Below are positions 1 to 11,833 of a stretch of DNA of 64,000 nt, piece by piece. The DNA comes from CAWFZT01 sp963820415. Its GTDB lineage: Bacteria; Chloroflexota; Anaerolineae; Anaerolineales; Anaerolineaceae. Position 1 is the stretch's first letter, and every line of letters starts with the position of its first letter. Location: NCBI GenBank assembly GCA_963820415.1, contig CAWFZT010000006.1:434001-498000 (forward strand), in the 5' to 3' direction. Below the pieces are notes generated by a model. It did not search any database and was not told the origin of the DNA. It worked only from the letters and a program-made list of their open reading frames with translations. A program made the position numbers and the translations under genes.

Positions 1-1
1 G

Positions 2-1144
2 CAGCTCCTGCAACCGCTGTTTGAGTTCTCGGGCGCCTGCTCCGGCTGCGGCGAGACCCCTTACATCAAGCTGGCTTCGCAGTTGTTTGGCGACCGCATG
101 ATCGTGGCCAACGCCACCGGCTGCTCCTCGATCTACGGCGGCAACCTGCCCACCACCCCCTGGTCTAAAAATGCCGAAGGACGCGGCCCGGCCTGGTCCA
201 ACTCGCTCTTCGAAGATAATGCCGAGTTCGGCCTGGGCATGCGCCTGACCATCGATAAACAGTCCGAGTTCGCCGCGTGAGCTGCTGACCGGCCTTGCCG
301 GATTGGCAGGCGACGAGCTGGTCAAGGCGATCCTGCTCAGCCGATCAGAACAACGAAGCCGGCATCAAGGCGCAGCGCGAGCGGGTAGTCCATGCTCAAG
401 CAGCGCCTGGCAGACCAGCAGTGATCCCAAGGCAGCCATGCTGCTGACCCTGGCCGATTTCCTGGTACGCAAGAGCGTCTGGATCATGGGCGGCGACGGT
501 TGGGCGTACGACATCGGCTACGGCGGCCTGGACCACGTGCTGGCCTCCGGACGCAACGTCAACATGCTGGTGCTGGATACCGAAGTTTACTCCAATACCG
601 GCGGACAGTCCTCCAAGTCGACCCCGCGGGCAGCCGTGGCGCAAGTTTGCGGCCAACGGCAAGAACCTGCCCAAGAAAGACCTGGGCATGATCGCCATGG
701 CCTACGGCTACGTCTACGTGGCGCAGGTCGCCATGGGCGCCAACGACCAGCAGACCCTGCGGGCTTTCCTCGAAGCCGAAGCCTACGATGGCCCCTCGCT
801 GATCATCGCCTACTCGCCACTGCATCAACCACGGCATCGACATGCGCAAGGGTCTCGACCAGCAGCGCCTGGCCGTCCAGTCGGGCATCTGGCCGCTATA
901 CCGCTACAACCCGTCCCTGGTCGCGGAAGGTAAGAATCCGCTGATCATCGACTCGAAGGACCCGACCGTGCCGGTGGAAGAATACGCCTACAACGAAACC
1001 CGCTACCGCATGCTGCTGCAGAGCGACGAAACCCGCGCCGAAATGCTGATGAAGAGCGCCAAGCAGGACGTGGCGCAGCGTTGGGAGCTGTTAAAGCAGA
1101 TGGCCGCCATCCAGTACGCGGACGGTGATCAACGGAAGATCTGA
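2..1144 (+). pseudogene. nifJ: Pyruvate:ferredoxin oxidoreductase, C-terminal part, frameshifted
   Basis: This is the 3' end of a pyruvate:ferredoxin (flavodoxin) oxidoreductase, which converts pyruvate and CoA to acetyl-CoA, CO2 and reduced ferredoxin. The thiamine-diphosphate domain is recognisable from CSGCGETPY near base 45, through GDGWAYDIGYGG near 490 and NTGGQSSKSTPRAA near 595, to AYSHCINHG near 815. The protein can only be read by changing frame six times, each time removing one extra base, near 272-277, 342, 391, 422, 642 and 817. After 843 the frame is clean to the TGA at 1142-1144. Codon use and conservation outside the slips are good, so the insertions are either very recent or sequencing errors. 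The start lies outside the window. The DHOD-like gene follows 20 bases downstream, probably in the same operon. Confidence 0.9.
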
Positions 1145-1164
1145 AGTAGTTATAAGGAGAAATT

Positions 1165-2172
1165 ATGGTCGACTTGAGCACTACCTATCTTGGCTTGCCA
1201 CTGAAGAACCCGCTGGTCGCCTCTGCTTCCCCTTTATCGAAAAAGGTGGATCGGGTGCGCAGGCTGGAAGATGCCGGAGTGAGTGCAGTGGTCATGTACT
1301 CGCTCTTCGAAGAACAGATCACCCACGAGAGCCTGGCCCTGGATTATTTCTTGAACCGCGGCAGCGAATCCTTTGCCGAAGCGATGACCTACTTCCCCGA
1401 GATGGAACATTACAATGTAGGACCAGAAAGCTACCTGGAACTGATCCACCAACTTAAAGAGTCGGTCGATATCCCGATCATCGCCAGCCTGAACGGCATT
1501 TCCACCGGTGGTTGGATCGATTATGCCAAACGCATGGAAGAAGCCGGCGCGGATGCCCTGGAGATGAACATCTACTACATTTCCACCGACCCGAAAGTAA
1601 CCAGCCAGGAGTTGGAACAGGCCCACGTCGACCTGGTGGCCGACATCCGCAAGCAATTACACATCCCCCTGGCGGTGAAGTTGAGCCCATTCTTCTCCAC
1701 CCTGCCCAACCTGGCCACTCACCTGGCCAAAGCGGGCGCCAACGGCCTGGTGCTGTTCAACCGGTTTATCCAACCCGATCTGGATATCGAAACACTGGAA
1801 GTGGTGCCGGCCATCCACCTGAGCACCTCGGACGAACTGCGCCTGCCCCTGCGCTGGGTAGCCATCCTGTATGGCAAGGTCAAAGCCGACCTGGCGCTGA
1901 CCGGCGGCGTGCACACTGGCCAGGATTTGATCAAGTCTGTGATGGCGGGCGCTAACGTGACCATGCTCGCCTCCGAGCTGATCGCCAAAGGTCCAGAACG
2001 CGCCAGTGAAATTCTGGAAGAGGTGACCACCTGGATGGAGAAGTATGAATACGAATCGGTCAAGCAGATGTGCGGCAGTATGAGCCAGCAGTCTGTGGCC
2101 GAGCCGGCTGCCTTCGAGCGCGCTAACTATATGAAGGCGCTTTCAAGCATGGATAATAAGCTTCCGTTTTAA
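1165..2172 (+). CDS. Dihydroorotate dehydrogenase-like FMN protein
   Basis: A 335-residue protein of the dihydroorotate dehydrogenase-like group (FMN-binding TIM barrel). The N-terminus MVDLSTTYLGLPLKNPLVAS and the later segments ASLNGIS, AVKLSPFF and TGGVHTGQD fit the DHOD fold. These relatives often accompany pyruvate:ferredoxin oxidoreductase genes, so a role outside pyrimidine synthesis, perhaps electron transfer, is possible, but the substrate cannot be read from the sequence. The start is supported by AAGGAG seven bases before ATG. The gene lies 20 bases after nifJ and ends at a strong bidirectional terminator. Confidence 0.85.
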   Translation: MVDLSTTYLGLPLKNPLVASASPLSKKVDRVRRLEDAGVSAVVMYSLFEEQITHESLALDYFLNRGSESFAEAMTYFPEMEHYNVGPESYLELIHQLKESVDIPIIASLNGISTGGWIDYAKRMEEAGADALEMNIYYISTDPKVTSQELEQAHVDLVADIRKQLHIPLAVKLSPFFSTLPNLATHLAKAGANGLVLFNRFIQPDLDIETLEVVPAIHLSTSDELRLPLRWVAILYGKVKADLALTGGVHTGQDLIKSVMAGANVTMLASELIAKGPERASEILEEVTTWMEKYEYESVKQMCGSMSQQSVAEPAAFERANYMKALSSMDNKLPF

Positions 2173-2200
2173 AAAACCTGCCCAAACTGAAGCGATATAC

Positions 2201-2242
2201 AAAAAGATTGGCGCTGGATATAAGCGCCAATCTTTTTGTTTT
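2201..2242. terminator. Bidirectional rho-independent terminator
   Basis: Ten-base stem GATTGGCGCT / AGCGCCAATC (2206-2215, 2223-2232) with a 7-base loop, flanked by A5 on the left and T5GT4 on the right. It can end the nifJ/DHOD-like transcript on the plus strand and the infA transcript on the minus strand. Confidence 0.9.
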
Positions 2243-2260
2243 ATCAAGAAATCCGTGAGC

Positions 2261-2521
2261 TCAGGAAGGAATTTCTTCTTCCGGACTGCCCTCGTCTGAC
2301 TTCTTCTGGCGATAAACGATGCGGCCGCGTGCCAGGTCGTAAGGCGACATCTCGACGCGCACGTGATCACCCAACAAAATGCGGATATAGTACTTGCGCA
2401 TCCTGCCAGACAGGTAGGCCAGCACAACGTGGCCGTTTTCAAGGCGCACGCGGAACTGCGTCCCTGGCAAGGCTTCGATGATCGTGCCTTCAACCTGAAT
2501 CTTATCTTCTTCTTTAGCCAT
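2261..2521 (-). CDS. infA: Translation initiation factor IF-1
   Basis: IF-1 is a single OB-fold protein that binds the ribosomal A site during initiation. The core VEGTIIEALPGTQFRVRLENG, GRMRKYYIRILLGDHVRVEMSPYDL and GRIVYR is typical. The chosen ATG at 2521 has GGGAG six bases upstream; an in-frame TTG 12 bases earlier overlaps that site and is unlikely. The product is 86 residues, longer than the usual 72, because of an acidic serine-rich tail after the conserved RIVYRQK. rpsU lies 44 bases upstream on the same strand, so the two translation genes are probably co-transcribed. Confidence 0.95.
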   Translation of the reverse strand: MAKEEDKIQVEGTIIEALPGTQFRVRLENGHVVLAYLSGRMRKYYIRILLGDHVRVEMSPYDLARGRIVYRQKKSDEGSPEEEIPS

Positions 2522-2565
2522 AAAATCTCCCAAAAACGCTCACGGGGCAGTGCATAAGAGGCGAA

Positions 2566-2766
2566 CTACTCGGTGATTTTTCCGATCTGGCGACGCTTAA
2601 TCCGGCGGATCGCCTTTTTCTTCTCGACACGGCGCAGTTCGCTCTTGGAAATGAACCAGCGCTTGCGGCGGACCGTGCTCAATACACCGCTCTTGACAAC
2701 CTTTTTGCGGAAGCGCTTGAGCAGTTGATCCTGAGACTCATTCGGGCGAAGAACAACTGAAGTCAC
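2566..2766 (-). CDS. rpsU: 30S ribosomal protein bS21
   Basis: Small basic ribosomal protein bS21 (about 66 residues): TSVVLRPNESQDQLLKRFRK, then a long Lys/Arg-rich helix ending RIKRRQIGKITE. A GTG at 2766 is preferred over the GTG at 2775, because the upstream GTG lies inside the Shine-Dalgarno stretch GGGAGGTGA that serves the downstream one. It precedes infA on the same strand. Confidence 0.92.
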   Translation of the reverse strand: MTSVVLRPNESQDQLLKRFRKKVVKSGVLSTVRRKRWFISKSELRRVEKKKAIRRIKRRQIGKITE

Positions 2767-2800
2767 GTTTGTCACCTCCCTTCTTGTTAGAAGGTTTTTT

Positions 2801-2837
2801 ACATAAAAACTCGGCAGACATGCATGCTGCCGAGTAA
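2801..2837 (-). terminator. Hairpin terminator between transglutaminase-like gene and rpsU
   Basis: Nine-base stem ACTCGGCAG / CTGCCGAGT (2809-2817, 2827-2835). Read on the minus strand it is followed by TTTTATGT. It probably ends the upstream minus-strand gene before rpsU starts. Confidence 0.65.
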
Positions 2838-2949
2838 TTGGTCAGTAATAAATAACCCGGAAACATTTAGCCATGGCCTCCCGAAGAACTACCTGACAAA
2901 CTTTAAATTGCAGTTAGATTATACGCAATATCCACCGAATTGTCAAACT

Positions 2950-3837
2950 TTATGGGTGGTTTTCAAATTCCTGCACGGTCAGAAAGTGAACTGTTCCAAA
3001 GGATCGTTTAACGTACGAATACAGGTCTTTCCCGCCGCCTTGAAAACTAAACCGGCTGGTATTCACCATCCCCATATTGATCCCGCCGTCTTCGTCGTGA
3101 AAAACGATGGCCTGGAAATAATGCGACAAGATCGATTGGCTGGCGGTATCGACCTGGTCGGGGATTTTCGACTTCGGCTGGAACTGGTCAAGCGGCTCCA
3201 GCAAGATCTGAGAGGTGGATACGCGTGCCGAGGAGGTCTTGTAGACGTAATACACGTCGTAATCCGCGTCCTGGATCTCCCAATGCCCGTTATCCGGGTT
3301 GTAGGCCTCCAGGAAGGTGTGGCTGCGCAGTGTGTTGTAGTCGCTGGTAAAAAGGTTGACCATGCGGCTGCGGATACCCAGGGCGGCCAGGATGGACATC
3401 ATGGCAACCGTGCGGGAAGAGCATTCCAGCAGGGGCGGGTTTTTGTGATCTTGATGGTAGGACCACAACATGGCCAGGGTCACCGGTAGCTCCAGACGAT
3501 ATTGTGCGGATTCGGCATCCAGGCCGTGCTGGCTGTTCTGGTAGATGAACTCGCGCACAAAATCGATTTGTTCGGTTTTGGTCTGAAAATTTTGCTGTTT
3601 TACCAGGGCGACGATCTTGTCCATTACTTGCGGGTAGGAGGCATCCACGCTATCCAGGGTGGGCGTGGGAGCCTTGGGGAGCAGATGGGCCTCGAAATAA
3701 GTCCTGGCCTGGGCAACAGAGTTGTATGGAGGCAGTTTATAAGTCCCGGCGGCCAGGCCATAGCCAAAGCTGAGCAGGCCAATCAGGACGCACAATAGAA
3801 CGACCAGGATGTTCTTACGCACCAGTAAGGATTTCAT
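2950..3837 (-). CDS. Membrane-anchored transglutaminase-like protein
   Basis: A 295-residue protein with an N-terminal hydrophobic segment (about residues 5-30: KNILVVLLCVLIGLLSFGYG) and an extracytoplasmic domain. The segments LECSSRTVAMMSILAALGIRS, SHTFLEAYN and IQDADYDVYYV hold the Cys, His and Asp expected for a papain-like transglutaminase fold, so a protease or amide-transfer activity on an external substrate is possible; none is proven. The start at 3837 is chosen because the hydrophobic anchor begins there and a TATAAT box lies only seven bases upstream, suggesting a leaderless mRNA. Upstream in-frame codons overlap the divergent epimerase gene and are unlikely to be translated. Confidence 0.75.
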   Translation of the reverse strand: MKSLLVRKNILVVLLCVLIGLLSFGYGLAAGTYKLPPYNSVAQARTYFEAHLLPKAPTPTLDSVDASYPQVMDKIVALVKQQNFQTKTEQIDFVREFIYQNSQHGLDAESAQYRLELPVTLAMLWSYHQDHKNPPLLECSSRTVAMMSILAALGIRSRMVNLFTSDYNTLRSHTFLEAYNPDNGHWEIQDADYDVYYVYKTSSARVSTSQILLEPLDQFQPKSKIPDQVDTASQSILSHYFQAIVFHDEDGGINMGMVNTSRFSFQGGGKDLYSYVKRSFGTVHFLTVQEFENHP

Positions 3838-3844
3838 GGGAGAA

Positions 3845-3869
3845 ATTATAACAGAGGGCAGGATATAAT
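3845..3869. promoter_or_regulatory. Divergent promoter pair between transglutaminase-like and VOC genes
   Basis: Two TATAAT boxes face apart: 3845-3850 on the minus strand (7 bases before the ATG at 3837) and 3864-3869 on the plus strand (44 bases before the ATG at 3913). The minus-strand transcript would start at or next to its start codon; the plus-strand one has a leader with AAAGGAG. Confidence 0.65.
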
Positions 3870-3912
3870 TAGACATCCATAAATCCATCCAATGCAAAAA
3901 GGAGCAGCAAGC

Positions 3913-4362
3913 ATGAACATTCTGGGAACGATGCAGGTCTGCCAGGTAGGACTGGTGGTGCACGATATCGAAAAGTCGCTTGACGCCTATTGTGAAGTGT
4001 TTGGCGTACCTCGCCCGCCGGTGAGAATCACCGACGAATACGAGCTTACCAGAGCCGTTTACCGGGGCCAGCCGACGCGGGCGCGGGCGAAGCTGGCTTT
4101 CATCGATATGGGCCAGGTGCAGATTGAATTGATCGAGCCGGTGGGAGAACTTAGCACCTGGAAAGAAGCGCTGGATGAAAAGGGTGAAGGCGTCCATCAT
4201 ATCGCCTTCGTGATCAAAGACACTGACCAGGTGGTAAAATATTTGGCGCAAAAGGACATGCCGATGGTCCAACAGGGCCATTACACGGGCGGGATGTACA
4301 CCTACGTCGACTGTGTGGAAAAATTAGGGGTAACGCTTGAGTTATTGGAAAATTTCAATTAA
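3913..4362 (+). CDS. VOC/glyoxalase-family protein, methylmalonyl-CoA epimerase-like
   Basis: A 149-residue vicinal-oxygen-chelate protein with two beta-alpha-beta-beta-beta modules. QVGLVVHDIEKSLDAYCEVFG gives the first metal-binding His, VQIELIEPVGE the first Glu, EGVHHIAFVIKD the second His, and GVTLELLE the last Glu. That ligand set and the opening resemble methylmalonyl-CoA epimerase, which interconverts the two methylmalonyl-CoA epimers, but glyoxalase-like enzymes share it. No mutase gene is nearby. The ATG at 3913 has AAAGGAG 7 bases upstream. Confidence 0.75.
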   Translation: MNILGTMQVCQVGLVVHDIEKSLDAYCEVFGVPRPPVRITDEYELTRAVYRGQPTRARAKLAFIDMGQVQIELIEPVGELSTWKEALDEKGEGVHHIAFVIKDTDQVVKYLAQKDMPMVQQGHYTGGMYTYVDCVEKLGVTLELLENFN

Positions 4363-4374
4363 TATAGTACAACA

Positions 4375-4416
4375 AAAAATCCTCCGACGGTCTAAGACCT
4401 TCGGAGGATTTTTTGT
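4375..4416. terminator. Bidirectional terminator at the end of the rRNA operon
   Basis: Stem AAAAAATCCTCCGA / TCGGAGGATTTTTT around a loop containing CGGTCTAAGACCT. The A and T tracts allow it to end both the VOC gene (plus) and the rRNA operon (minus). Confidence 0.9.
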
Positions 4417-4430
4417 TAAAGAAAAAGCCT

Positions 4431-4547
4431 CTTGGCAACGACCTACTCTCCCAGGGGGTCGCCCTCCAAGTACCATCGGCGCTGACGGCCTTAACTTCCG
4501 GGTTCGAGATGTTACCGGGTGTACCACCGTCGCTCAAATCACCAAGA
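4431..4547 (-). rRNA. rrf: 5S ribosomal RNA
   Basis: Read on the minus strand it begins CTTGGTGATTTGAGCG and contains the conserved CACCCGGTAACATCTCGAAC and the closing GAGAGTAGGTCGTTGCCAAG, whose ends pair. It lies last in the operon, about 75 bases after the 23S gene. The ends are estimated from the terminal helix. Confidence 0.92.
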
Positions 4548-4622
4548 GACTTAATTCACTAAGTCATAAAGAATAGTATTGTAGGATTACAAAAGAGTAC
4601 CGAGTTCTCCGCACCACACAAA

Positions 4623-7582
<2,960 letters not shown>

Positions 7583-7916
7583 TCTCCACGTGATGCGGAG
7601 AAATCGATACTCTTTTAGTATCATCTGTATTACAAGATCCAAATCTAATTTGGCTTCTGATGAGACCTACAATACTATTCAATTGTTAAGGTTCTGCAGC
7701 CTTACGGCTGTGCGCCGGTCCGCCAGCGCAGTGCGCCTCTCACCTTCTAAGGAGTCAGGAGCGCACGGCTCTTGCCAACCAACCTATAATTTTTTAAAAG
7801 ACACACGTCGACCCGGCTCACCGCCGGGTCGTCAATTACCTTGCGGTTCTGCTTGCTTATGAGTTACTCTTTTTGGTCACCGTTCCGCACCAACAACTCC
7901 TTCGTGATGAGCTCAG
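7583..7916 (-). other. tRNA-Ala/23S spacer with boxA-like site
   Basis: Spacer of about 330 bases with no gene. It holds a GC-rich hairpin (CGACCCGG/CCGGGTCG, about 7808-7833) and, at 7679-7695, a minus-strand AGAACCTTAACAATTGA, which matches a boxA antitermination element. The same 17 bases occur upstream of the 16S gene. Confidence 0.7.
7679..7695 (-). promoter_or_regulatory. boxA-like antitermination element before 23S
   Basis: Minus-strand AGAACCTTAACAATTGA, close to the boxA consensus (GCTCTTTAACAA). Known boxA RNA binds NusB/S10 to let polymerase read through rRNA operons. An identical copy lies at 9809-9825. Confidence 0.6.
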
Positions 7917-7989
7917 TGGAGATGAGGGGATTCGAACCCCTGGCCTCCGCCGTGCAAAGGCGGCGCTCTCCCAGCTAAGCTACATCCCC
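7917..7989 (-). tRNA. tRNA-Ala (anticodon TGC)
   Basis: 73 bases. Acceptor GGGGATG pairs with CATCTCC (one G-T pair), the D arm has AGCTTAGCTGGGAGAGC, the anticodon stem CCGCC/GGCGG carries loop TTTGCAC, and the T arm has GGTTCGAATCC. It sits in the 16S-23S spacer after tRNA-Ile. Confidence 0.96.
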
Positions 7990-8007
7990 AGACAACCTCT
8001 AGGGGAG

Positions 8008-8081
8008 TGGGCCTTTCAGGGCTCGAACCTGAGACCTCGCCCTTATCAGAGGCGCGCTCTAACCAACTGAGCTAAAGGCCC
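8008..8081 (-). tRNA. tRNA-Ile (anticodon GAT)
   Basis: 74 bases. Acceptor GGGCCTT/AAGGCCC, D arm TAGCTCAGTTGGTTAGAGC, anticodon loop CTGATAA (GAT), T arm GGTTCGAGCCC. It is the first spacer tRNA after the 16S gene. Confidence 0.96.
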
Positions 8082-8227
8082 CACTTTCTCAGGACCTTAA
8101 CAACTGAGGAGTGACAGGAAGTCTTGCAAACCTGTATTCTTTGCCTCGCCACCGCGACGAGGACTTGCTTACAGAACTAATAGAAACTGTGGAGCGCCCA
8201 TCCAAAGATGTTTGCTCAAGTCTCCTT

Positions 8228-9728
<1,501 letters not shown>

Positions 9729-9808
9729 GCAAAAATTTTTCACCTTTCGGTGTTTTATTTTACGGTGTTAGAACGACAGGGTATTACTGTTTGACTTCCT
9801 ATCACTCT

Positions 9809-9825
9809 TCAATTGTTAAGGTTCT
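9809..9825 (-). promoter_or_regulatory. boxA-like antitermination element before 16S
   Basis: Minus-strand AGAACCTTAACAATTGA, identical to the copy before the 23S gene at 7679-7695. Having one per large rRNA is the usual arrangement for rRNA antitermination. Confidence 0.65.
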
Positions 9826-10022
9826 GGTTCCGAGGGCAGGATTCTAATTGCTTGTTCCCAGCTTGTCAAGGGCATTTTCAGCCGTTTCAAGAGATAAAAC
9901 CGCCGATGTTTTCCTACTTCTGGTCAACATCGGCCTCTCTTGCGGCTTCCCTGTGGGTCCGGCCTTTAGGACTGTATAGTTGTTATGGATTTGCTTTGCA
10001 GCACATCTCTCTACGACAGCTT

Positions 10023-10050
10023 ATTTTACCACTTTCCACAGTTCTGTCAA
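10023..10050 (-). promoter_or_regulatory. rRNA promoter P2 (proximal)
   Basis: Minus strand: TTGACA (10050-10045), 16-base spacer, then TGGTAAAAT with a TAAAAT -10 box (10028-10023) and an extended-10 TG. It matches a sigma-70-type promoter and lies about 295 bases before the 16S 5' end. Confidence 0.75.
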
Positions 10051-10159
10051 GGGGTTCCGAGAACTTTGTTGTTGTTCCGAGAACTTCTTCTGGATGGTTT
10101 TACCATCTTGCGCCTGTTCTTCGTCGATCCGGGCTGGTGGACCCTCAGAATTTAGCTAT

Positions 10160-10174
10160 TTGGCTATTACTGGC
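10160..10174 (+). repeat. Left target-site duplication of the IS1202-type element
   Basis: TTGGCTATTACTGGC, repeated exactly at 11570-11584 directly outside the other end of the element. Confidence 0.9.
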
Positions 10175-11569
10175 TGTTAGCCCAAAGTTAAAATGTCACC
10201 TATTTTGACAAAGTAAGAATGTCCCCATCTGAGGGGACCTTCTTGTCTTTCCAGGGTCGACGCCAGGGATGATCGGGGGCTGGTTTATGGGCATAGGAAG
10301 CATTGCGCAGGGCAAGATCAATCGATTTGGATGATACCACTTCGGCTTGTTTTTGTTGCTGATAAAACACGCTGAACGGGAGGGATTTATTCTTGTACAA
10401 GATGGTGACCTCACCTTGAGGGTTCTCCAAAACGGTCACCGGGGCTTTACGCATGGCGTAGGAAGGGCGGTCCACCTGGATTTGATAAATCGTCTTGAGA
10501 TACTGGAGGGTCAAGTTCTTGGAAAGGATGCGGGGGGTCTTCCGGACCAAGATCCAGTCGAGGTTGTCCGTCGTTGTCAGGGGCCGATGAGCATTGAGGT
10601 TGCTGCGGGGAGTTGTGGCAAAACGCTGGTTATACTCCTCCATGAACTCAGGCAGCCAACGATTGGCTTCTTTGGGGGTTGAGATGCCAAGCAGTCTCAG
10701 TTCCTTCGTCAGGCGGTCTGGCAGGGTCTGGTTGGTGCGTTCGACCCGGCCTTTGGCCTGAGGGGTATTGGCACAGATGATCTGAACCCCCAGTTCCTGC
10801 ATGGCTCTGCCGAAGTCTGTCAGGCCGTCTCCAGGGGTCAGTTTGGGGGTATTGAGGTGAAAGATGCCATGTTTATCGCTGTAAAACGCTCCTGGCTTGC
10901 CGTAGCGCTCAAAATAGTGCCTGGCAGCCTCACAGTACCCAAAGAAGCTCTCATGCTCCACAAACCACAATTCCACCAGCTTTCCTGTGGCATCATCCAC
11001 AAATACCAACAACGTGCAGCGGGGTCCCCGCTCTTCAAACCAGTGGTAGTCTGAGCCATCCATCTGCACCAGTTCGCCAAAACAGGCTCGCCGCTGACGC
11101 ATTTGAAATACCTGCAGTTTACGTTTCCGCCTCGGTTTCCAGATCCCTTCGGCCAGCATCAGTTGGCGCACTCGCTCATCCGAAATCCGCAATCCGTGCA
11201 CTTCCACTAACTTCTCCCTGGCCAGCGTCGGCCCAAAATCCCGATATCGTTCCAAAATGAGCTCCAGGGCCTTCTGCTTCATTTCCGGGTCGAGCTGGTT
11301 GTGGCTCGGTTTGCCCCGGCTTTTGTGGATCAATCCCGCTGCCCCATCTGCCTGATAGGCCCGCTTTAGCCGTTTCACCTGCCGTACACTGATCCCTAAT
11401 TGTTCGGCAGCTTTCTGTTGGCCAACCTGTTTCTTCTCAAGTTGGGTCATGATCCCTAACCGTTTGATTTCTTTCTCGTTCATCGTGTATAGTTTGTCCA
11501 CTTTCTTGTCCCTTTCCTAGGGGACATTTTAACTTTGGTGAAAGGGGACATTTCTACTTTGGTTTAACA
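10175..11569 (-). mobile_element. IS1202-group (ISNCY-type) insertion sequence, complete
   Basis: 1,395-bp element between 15-bp direct repeats. Its ends are inverted: the left reads TGTTAGCCCAAAGTTAAAA and the right, reversed, TGTTAAACCAAAGTAGAAA. Each end also carries a second CAAAGT..AATGTCCCC motif about 25 bases inward, probably a second transposase site. It contains one transposase gene. Long target repeats are known for the IS1202 group. The repeats are still identical, so the insertion looks fairly recent. Confidence 0.88.
10200..11501 (-). CDS. DDE transposase, IS1202/ISNCY type
   Basis: A 433-residue integrase-like transposase. The N-terminus has a helix-turn-helix (AAEQLGISVRQVKRLKRAYQ), then GLIHKSRGKPSHNQ. 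The RNase-H fold carries the catalytic acids in LVQMDGSDYHWFE (D), AFYSDKHGIFH (D) and KGRVERTNQTLPDRL (E). The frame is intact and nearly fills the element. An ATG 18 bases in (MNEKEIKRLG) is an alternative start. Transcription runs toward the rRNA genes. Confidence 0.88.
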   Translation of the reverse strand: MDKLYTMNEKEIKRLGIMTQLEKKQVGQQKAAEQLGISVRQVKRLKRAYQADGAAGLIHKSRGKPSHNQLDPEMKQKALELILERYRDFGPTLAREKLVEVHGLRISDERVRQLMLAEGIWKPRRKRKLQVFQMRQRRACFGELVQMDGSDYHWFEERGPRCTLLVFVDDATGKLVELWFVEHESFFGYCEAARHYFERYGKPGAFYSDKHGIFHLNTPKLTPGDGLTDFGRAMQELGVQIICANTPQAKGRVERTNQTLPDRLTKELRLLGISTPKEANRWLPEFMEEYNQRFATTPRSNLNAHRPLTTTDNLDWILVRKTPRILSKNLTLQYLKTIYQIQVDRPSYAMRKAPVTVLENPQGEVTILYKNKSLPFSVFYQQQKQAEVVSSKSIDLALRNASYAHKPAPDHPWRRPWKDKKVPSDGDILTLSK

Positions 11570-11584
11570 TTGGCTATTACTGGC
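11570..11584 (+). repeat. Right target-site duplication of the IS1202-type element
   Basis: TTGGCTATTACTGGC, identical to 10160-10174 and directly adjacent to the element end. Confidence 0.9.
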
Positions 11585-11628
11585 TTGCCCCGCCGGGTGA
11601 AACCTCTTTGTCTCACACAACGGGCTGG

Positions 11629-11656
11629 ATTATTCCCTGATCAATTGACCTGTCAA
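11629..11656 (-). promoter_or_regulatory. Candidate distal rRNA promoter P1, now cut off by the IS
   Basis: Minus strand TTGACA (11656-11651), 16-base spacer, AATAAT (11634-11629). Removing the IS and one target copy would place it about 170 bases upstream of P2. The window from 11585 to 11833 has no gene. Confidence 0.55.
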
Positions 11657-11816
11657 GAGATTTTAAGACCGATTTTTTGTGTTGTCTGACAATTAACCAG
11701 TTCATCAGCATGGGTTGGTTGGAATAACCCCCTCCATTCCTCAAAACGATTGGCAAGGGTATTGCAACTCTGGGTCGAACCTGGAACTCTCCAGCAATTC
11801 TGGCGTCTTTATGCTA

Positions 11817-11822
11817 TATAAT
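11817..11822 (+). promoter_or_regulatory. -10 box of a leaderless promoter for the VanW-like gene
   Basis: TATAAT lies 11 bases before ATG 11834 with no Shine-Dalgarno sequence between, so the mRNA would begin at or within a few bases of the start codon. No clear -35 box. Confidence 0.55.
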
Positions 11823-11833
11823 AGGCATTAACC

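Larger units (their letters stand above)
9729..10174 (-). other. rRNA operon leader region
   Basis: No protein gene is supported here. It holds the 16S leader with a boxA copy at 9809-9825 and a strong promoter at 10023-10050. The left copy of the IS target repeat is at 10160-10174. Confidence 0.7.

Noticed and set aside
272..817. Programmed frameshifting in nifJ
   Set aside because: Six shifts with no common slippery site or stem-loop are not a known programmed pattern; insertions or errors explain them better.
2950..4281. A 443-codon minus-strand reading starting inside the VOC gene
   Set aside because: The first 148 codons overlap the well-supported plus-strand VOC gene. The signal-anchor and TATAAT box place the start at 3837.
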